The notes under the pieces were generated by a model that worked only from the letters and a program-made list of their open reading frames with translations, was not told where the DNA came from and did no database searches. A program made the position numbers and the translations under genes. From Galeopsis tetrahit (lineage: Eukaryota; Streptophyta; Magnoliopsida; Lamiales; Lamiaceae), in assembly GCA_963675135.1 (NCBI GenBank), contig OY776123.1:20367840-20431839 (forward strand): a stretch of 64,000 bases of DNA, in the 5' to 3' direction. The number at the start of each line of letters is the position of its first letter. The stretch's first letter is position 1. Positions 58,182-64,000 of the stretch are shown here, one piece after another.

Positions 58182-59877
58182 ATGGGATTCGACTTCGAAA
58201 TACACTATCAACCCGGACGACAAAATCAAGTCGCGGATGCCTTATCAAGAAGGTCAGATGCACCCGATATTAGCGCCCTAACCGGACCTGTGTGGCCGAT
58301 TTGGGATATGATAAGGACCAATTCGGTAACGGACAGTGAAGTTCTGGAAACTAAACAGAAAATGGAACATAAGGAGGCATATGTAGAGGACTTTGAATGG
58401 AGAGATCGACTCTTGTTCTATAAAGGGAAATTTTGGGTGCCTAAGGTGGGAGACACACGAGCACAATTGCTGAAGCATTTTCACGATTCTTTAGTAGGAG
58501 GACACTCAGGAATTTACAGAACATGGGCAAGAATGGCATCAACGTTCTACTGGCCCGGGATGAAAATAGACGTAAAAAACTATGTAGGGCGGTGTGATAC
58601 GTGTCAACGAGTAAAGAATGATTCAAGACGACCAAGTGGCTTACTACAACCGCTACCAGTGCCCGAGAGAATATGGGAAGATATCTCAATGGACTTTATT
58701 GAAGGATTACCGCGATCGAATAGTTTTAACGGGATCTTTGTGGTAGTTGATCGGCTAACAAAATACGCACATTTTATTCCGCTCGTACACCCTTATACGG
58801 CGAAATCAGTGGCTCGTTTATTTATGGAACACATAGTCAAGTTACATGGGATACCTAAATCCATCGTGATTGATAGGGACAAAATCTTCATCAGTAATTT
58901 TTGGAGAGAATTCTTTAGGCTGCATGGTACACAATTGGCAATGAGTTCCGCGTACCACCCCCAATCGGATGGACAGGTGGAGGTTACCAATCGAACGTTG
59001 GAACAATATCTTCGATGTTTCGTTCATCGAAATCCAAGAAAATGGGAGGCCTTTCTACCACAGGCAGAATATTGGTATAATACTACATTTCATGTTTCAA
59101 CTAAATACTCACCTTTTGAACTTGTTTTTGGGAGGCCTCCACCTCATCTAATGAGCTACAATGTGGGAGAATCGCCAAATGCGGAAGTTGATCGAGAATT
59201 ATATGAGCGAGATGTTCTGATCCACGAGTTAAGAGAAACATTAAGGATATCTAATGAGCATATGAAGGAAATTCAAGATAAAAAAACGTCGAGAAGAAGT
59301 GTATGATGTAGGAGAGTGGGTTTACTTGAAGCTTCGTCCGTATAGACAGCAAACGGTCTCTCAAAAGGCGTTATATAAGTTGGGAGCAAGGTATTATGGG
59401 CCCTTTCAGGTAGTATCAAGAATCGGAAGTGTGGCATATCGACTGAAATTACCCGAGGCGGCGCAAATTCACCCAGTGGTGCATGTTTCCCAGCTGAAAC
59501 GTCGACTTTGAGGAGACGGGGTATCAATGGGACGCTTACCTGCTGTGAATGAAGATGGTAATTTGTGTGTACGACCACGACGCGCTATGGAATATAGACA
59601 GATTAAGAGGAGTGGACGATTTCGCTGGGATGTGTTGGTTGAATGGGAGGACTTACCATTAGAGGAAGCAACATGGGAAATTCTAGAGGAAATGAAGGTA
59701 AGATTTCTGGAATTCATCCTTGAGGACAAGGACGCTCTTGAAGGAGACGAGAATGATGAGAACGAAGGGTGTGGGCTGAAGAACGCCTATAATCGAGCAC
59801 GTCGGGCCAAGCTAAAGGCCCAAGTGGGAGGAGTACAAGCCCAAGTAGGCGAGGCTTTGAATGATGGGCCTAGTTAG
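58182..59877 (+). pseudogene. Gypsy integrase and chromodomain-like C-terminus
   Basis: After the RNase H end (GRQNQVADALSRR) come the HHCC zinc finger (HFHDSLVGGHSG ... CDTCQR), the DDE core (SMDFIEGLP, VIDRDKIF, SSAYHPQSDGQVEVTNRTLE) and GPFQVVSRIGSVAYRLKLP, then a chromodomain-like VLVEWEDLPLEEATWE at about 59626-59680. Two lesions: an extra base in the A run 59280-59286 shifts the frame after MKEIQDK, and TGA at 59509-59511 follows LKRRL. The last frame continues 41 codons into the 3' LTR. Chromodomains in such elements guide integration to particular chromatin. Confidence 0.9.
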
Positions 59878-60102
59878 AATTAATATTGTAAGTTGTTATT
59901 AAAATTCTGGCTGCTAGGACAATTAATCAGTTTTGGTCCTTTTGCAGATTAGGATTGTTTTCCTTTAAATAGCGTTGTAAACTGCATTTGGAGGTTATCA
60001 GAAATTAATTCAGTTTTATGCAAACTCTTTTGCAATCTTGTTTCTTGCTAACTTGAGTTAGGGAAACGAGTAAATCGTATCGTGAAATCGTGATTCTCAT
60101 CA
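59754..60102 (+). repeat. 3' LTR of the gypsy element
   Basis: 349 bp. Preceded by the purine-rich gaaggagacgagaa, a plausible polypurine tract. The pol frame extends into it as far as 59877. Confidence 0.93.
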
Positions 60103-60107
60103 GAGTC

Positions 60108-61630
60108 TTACAACTTCAATTTGTCACAAGATTCAACATCATTTCCCTTTAATTTTCATGTATTCTTCAATACTTTTCAAAAATTCAACGAATTGTTTTT
60201 TTGATTTGCTACTCTTCCCAAAATACTCTTCTTTGACGAATCACAAATTTAATAATCGTCTAGTGATCACTATTATTCAAACATGAGACAGAATCAAACG
60301 GCACACGAAAAAACCAGCAGCGGTGCGCAACATCAATAGTGGGTGAACGAGGTTGGAGGCTTGACGGGAACTGGGGATCGAGATCGAACTTGAAACTTGA
60401 AAGAGAACTTTAGTCTTTAGATAAATATGATTTTAAATTGAGATTTAGAGGTAACCATCGTCCCTTGAGGCATAGGTTGAAAATTGGGATTTAGGGTTAA
60501 GAGACTGCAATTGTAAAGAGCACACTTAATTGATTTTGATTTTGAGTTTGATTAGGAATGAAATCGACTTTTTAAACGTTTAATTGATTTTTGAGTTTTT
60601 TATAATATTAAATAATAATAGGAAATAAAATATTAAATTTATAAATATGTGTTAATTTTGTTTAAGAAAATATTATAAGGATGATTTGGTAATTTTATAT
60701 TATTTAGATAATTAATTATATATTTCATTTCAGTGCGAACCTCGATCGCAACATGACAAAGGAAAATGAGGTGTTAATTTGTAATTGGTTCCCTATTATC
60801 AGAAAGGACGAACACCCTTTTTAACCATAGAAAAACCCGCGACTAAGTATAATCTATACCATAAAAAAAAAATAATAATAATAATAATTTACATATCTTA
60901 ATATGAAAATCATTAATCTTTATAATCATCACTTTTACATACATACATTTTACCATTTATGTCATTACTTTTAAGGTTTATCACACACTCAATTTAACTA
61001 TGTCGTTATTTTTTAGATTCATCATACATTCAATTTAACTAATTTCTTTAATTTACATATAAAATTTACTAAATTACTCTTTAACACTATATATAATCAT
61101 TACATTTTTTTTTTTTAATATGTGTATTCAAGATTCATCGGAAACTTAGGGAAGTAAAATAATTTGTACAAAAATATACATAGTTTTTTTTTTAATATAA
61201 GAATGAGGTGTTATTTATTATTATTTGAATATTTGTAAAAAATATTTGTCACATTTTTAAATGAACATTTTCTTAGCTGAAAAAAAATACTCACTTCATA
61301 TTTTTTAGCTTCTTTAAAAATATTTATCAAACATCTTTTATTTATATCACATGTCATTATTTTTTACACACTAACAAAAGATTCATTCTTCAACAAAGTA
61401 GAAATACTTATATTATTCCTCCTAAAAAAATAACATTATCACATTTAATATCAATAAATAATTTCTACATTAAAACCCGTTCAAACATTAAATGGTCAAT
61501 TAAAAATTGTGACGATGACGTTCAAACTTAATAAGTCTAATTTTATTTTGCACTCTTGTGTAGTAATTACATGCATGTAACTAAATCCATTTAAAATATT
61601 GATCTTATTGATAGTTGATTAATATACATA
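60108..61630. other. AT-rich intergenic DNA
   Basis: Contains a short (AAT) run near 60870-60888 and T runs. No supported gene or element ends up to the CACTA terminus. Confidence 0.4.
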
Positions 61631-61649
61631 CACTACAAAAAACGCGCGG

Positions 61650-62075
61650 TTTACCGACGGAATTGTGGTCGGTAGGCGTGGTTTCCGACGGAACTACCGA
61701 CGGAATAATTCAGTCGGCTCTAGTCTCGTCGGCCCGGTTTACCGACGGAATTTTTTATTCCGTCGGTAGTCCCGACGGATTCCCGACGGAATAAATCAGT
61801 TGAGTCTGCCGACGGATCTCATTCCGTCGGTAGGCCGAATGACCCGTTTTGAAACCGGGTCTGATTTCTGTCGGCAATTCCGTCGGCCGTCCGTCGGTAG
61901 TACCGACGGACTTACCGACGGAAATTTATTTTAGCATTTTTTTTAACAAAAATATATCCGTCGGCTTCTGTCGGTACCTTCCGACGGATCTGCCGACGGA
62001 ACTCGATTTTATATTTTTTAAATTCGGAATTATATTCAGTCGGTGCTCGTCGGGGGTTCCGTCGGTAAGTCAACC
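61650..62075. repeat. CACTA subterminal repeat array
   Basis: More than a dozen copies of an 8-9 base core (ccgacgga or tccgtcgg) in direct and inverted orientation, often paired as short hairpins (for example ggaattttttattccgtcgg near 61746-61766). GC-rich relative to the flanks and rich in CpG. Confidence 0.9.
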
Positions 62076-62076
62076 C

Positions 62077-62235
62077 AAAAAAAAAACTGGCGTGGATCGA
62101 ACCCGACCCGGACCCGACCAGCGATCTGTTATTAAGGCCTCCATTTATTCTGGCCTTGCTAGGAATCGAACCCGGGTGTGTGGGCGCCTAGTGAGGGGCG
62201 CCTACCACTCGGATAGGTGTGATACTTGTTCGTAG
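62077..62235 (-). other. tRNA-like module with two B-box-like sites
   Basis: Minus strand: A-box-like TATCCGAGTGGTAGG (62215-62201), B-box GGTTCGATTCC (62172-62162), then a second GGTTCGATCC (62103-62094) followed by CACGCCAG and ten T (62086-62077), a Pol III-type stop signal. It does not fold into a full tRNA with acceptor stem, so it is not called a tRNA gene; it could be a SINE head or tRNA relic carried by the CACTA element. Confidence 0.5.
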
Positions 62236-62697
62236 TTGTAATATTAATTGTATATGTACTCATTTTCGGCCCTTTTTTAAAAAAAAATTCACAAAATTAA
62301 TTTCTTTCATATATATCAAATAATTAAATTTGAAATCTATAATTTATATTTTTATAATTTATATATTTTAAAATACTAAAATATTCATATTTTAACTAAA
62401 ATACTAATATTTTTTAGTAAAAAATTCATTTTTTTGCTAATTATTTTTTAAAAAATTTCAAAAAATTAATTTCATTCACATAAATTAAATAATTAAATTT
62501 GTAATCTATAATTTATATATTTTTAAATACTAAAATATTCATTTTTTTTACTAAAATATTCATTTTTTTGCTAATTATATTTTAAAAAAATTCAAAAAAT
62601 TAATTTCTTTTCACAATTTTTAGTTGTAACTTAATGATAAATAAATATTTTTAAATTGTACATCTAATAAAATAATTAGCTTACATTATATAATTTA
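62236..62697. other. AT-rich interior of the CACTA element
   Basis: Imperfect direct repeats of a block with ttaattt..tttca..taaataattaaattt at about 62290 and 62470. Probably 3' UTR or internal filler of the transposase gene. Confidence 0.4.
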
Positions 62698-64000
62698 TTA
62701 TTCATCTTCTTCCTCTTCATGTTCTTCATCTACATTTTCATTATTTGTCTCATCTTCCTCCTCTTCATCATCATCCTCCTCCTCCTCCTCCTCTTCCTCT
62801 TCATTTTCATCATCTTCCTCATTTCCATTATCGTTTTCAATTTCGATCAATTGTGAATTTCCAGCCGTCAAGTCTACGTGGATATTCAAATCTCCCGTAA
62901 AGACTTCAGTTCTAGTCTCTATTTGTTCCGTTTGAAATGGAGAATCATCTTCATCACTTCTGTCCTTTGTAGGGACTTCTACCATTGATCTTGCCTTTAC
63001 TTTGCAAACAGCGTGCCATTCAATTTTACTACGTGATCGTACTGGATACTTGCAATAGTATACTTGAGATACTTGATGGGCAAATACAAATGGATCATTC
63101 CCGATATAGCTCCTTTTCGGATTAACATTGACGAGTTTGTACTCCGGATGAATCCTTGTTCCTGAAGGGCCTGAATCAAACCAATGACACTTGAACAACA
63201 CTACAATCTTTGCTGGATATCCCGGATATTCTACTTCAACGACTTCGTGCAACACCCCATAGTAGTCACTTGCATCTGCATTGTAGTTTGCACTGTTAAT
63301 GCAAACACCACTGTTGGTAGTCGCTTTTCTTGATGCATACTCGGATGTATGAAATCTGTAGCCCTTCACAATATAACCGTTGTAAGTCTTTACACGACGT
63401 AGTGGTCCTTTGCTGAGATCCCTTAAGAATCGATTCTCAAAATCGTTTGACCGTCCCTATACAGTTCAAATAATTAACATTAATTATGAATCATATTTAT
63501 TTACGTAAAATTTAAGGAAATGGTACTCACACAACGTTGGAACCATCGGGCAAAATCACGTTGAAGACGAGCATCTATATCTGTATCTGAGATGTTTTGT
63601 TCTGTTCGTCTTAGTTCTTGAGTATACATCCTAATTCACAACATTCAATCACAATTAATATTAAATTACATACTTAAGGCTGAACTTCATCACAATTCAA
63701 TAACACATACGTTTGTGCTATTTCTGCCTCTCTGTTCGACTCCCACTCTCGTTCTGTGAATTTTCCTATTGGTCGTCCCTTAGACTTGAATATAGACAGC
63801 ATTCCATCGACCTCTTCACCGATATTGTCTGTATCTCTACCACCGTAGTTACGTGGTTCACTTCTCAACCGAGTGTTGACATGGTCTTTAAAATAATAAG
63901 AACAAAACATGCCAACCTCTTCATTCAAATATGCATTAACAATCGATGCTTCCACATTTGCCTTTTGTTTAGCATTGCGTTTCAAGTTGTGGAGATATCT
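62698..64000 (-). CDS. CACTA transposase-type gene, 3' part (DUF4218/DUF4216), partial
   Basis: Three blocks on the minus strand. The first, open at the window edge to 63674, reads NAKQKANVEASIVNAYLNEE, then FCSYYFKDHVNTR and TYVLLNCDEV, the end of the DUF4218 region. The second, about 63631-63531, reads DARLQRDFARWFQRC and joins in phase, over a 74-bp GT-AG intron (63530-63457), to the third at 63456-62698. The third is DUF4216-like (GPLRRVKTYNGYIVKGYRFH, YYGVLHEVVEVEYPG, VVLFKCHWFD, DPFVFAHQVSQVYYCKYP) and ends in a long Glu/Asp tail from a TCC/TTC-type microsatellite (62700-62815). Such genes make the protein that binds and moves CACTA elements. The first splice junction is unclear: the only good donor lies after an in-frame TAA, so the copy may be defective. 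Confidence 0.75.

Larger units (their letters stand above)
54952..60102 (+). mobile_element. Ty3-gypsy LTR retrotransposon, decayed
   Basis: Two LTRs (54952-55287 and 59754-60102) start TGATGAGAAC and end TTCTCATCA. A 5-bp duplication gagtc flanks them (54947-54951, 60103-60107). The primer-binding region attggtgctttcattgagag follows the 5' LTR. Order gag, protease, RT, RNase H, integrase, chromodomain-like end marks a gypsy element, chromovirus-like. I count about 16 substitutions plus one 13-bp indel between the LTRs by eye (roughly 5 percent), so it is not a very recent insertion. Confidence 0.95.
61631..64000 (-). mobile_element. CACTA (En/Spm) transposon, one end, runs off the window
   Basis: The terminus cactacaaaaaa at 61631 is followed by a dense array of ccgacggaa and ttccgtcgg motifs in both orientations up to about 62075, the subterminal transposase-binding repeats typical of CACTA elements. 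Inside, on the minus strand, lies the 3' part of a transposase-type gene with DUF4218- and DUF4216-like regions, hallmarks of plant CACTA transposases. The other end and the N-terminal transposase domain lie beyond 64000. Confidence 0.9.

Noticed and set aside
62090..62235. A tRNA gene
   Set aside because: A and B boxes are present but I could not build the acceptor stem or a normal anticodon arm; treated as a tRNA-like relic.
61849..62235. 128-codon open frame on the plus strand
   Set aside because: It runs through CACTA subterminal repeats and the tRNA-like module, so it is repeat-derived.
1..64000. CRISPR arrays, bacterial operons, riboswitches, Shine-Dalgarno sites
   Set aside because: The DNA is plant nuclear; the repeated units found are transposon termini, microsatellites and tandem duplications, not spaced repeats.

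Overview
The window is plant nuclear DNA, almost certainly from a eudicot. It is AT-rich, has intron-containing genes with GT/AG borders, and is dominated by plant transposon families: Ty1-copia, Ty3-gypsy, L1-type LINEs, CACTA, hAT and Stowaway MITEs, and a TRIM. I could not fix the species. A member of the Lamiales would fit but this is only a guess.

Two host genes look intact. One is a tubby-like F-box protein gene on the plus strand (coding exons 11588-14184, four exons, leader upstream). The other is an intronless U-box E3 ubiquitin ligase gene of the PUB27/28/29 type on the minus strand (28199-29476). Both belong to protein-ubiquitination pathways, but nothing in the sequence links them. 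At the left edge (about 168-1925) lies a patch of broken host-gene pieces: a TCP transcription-factor domain on the minus strand, three exon-like blocks of an IST1-like (ESCRT-associated) protein on the plus strand, and a 29-base inverted exact match to the tubby gene leader.

Most of the rest is mobile DNA. 2.1-2.8 kb: hAT non-autonomous element with a Stowaway nested in it. 3.7-9.3 kb: complete L1-type LINE with target-site duplications, CCHC-type ORF1, and endonuclease, RT and RNase H in ORF2. 9.4-10.7 kb: a Stowaway, then a 903-bp AT-rich foldback element directly upstream of the tubby gene. 16-21.5 kb: Stowaway, LTR-like debris, a 296-bp TRIM, and a hAT MITE with a nested foldback. 21.7-27.5 kb: decayed copia element, minus strand. 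30.5-33.2 kb: hAT MITE and two Stowaways. 33.6-53.1 kb: four more LINE copies (one relative of the first; three of a second clade whose ORF1 has an RRM), with a tRNA-derived SINE inside one endonuclease. 54.9-60.1 kb: decayed Ty3-gypsy chromovirus-like element with LTRs and a 5-bp duplication. 61.6 kb to the right edge: one end of a CACTA element with dense subterminal repeats and the 3' part of its transposase-type gene.

I found no clear new biological system. The observations most worth a second look are the gene-fragment patch at the left edge, the foldback beside the tubby promoter, the duplicated splice donor and GC-AG intron in the tubby gene, the overlapping ORF1/ORF2 start-stop junctions in three LINEs, the tRNA-like module inside the CACTA end, and the recurrent G-run frameshift at the same codons in two LINEs.
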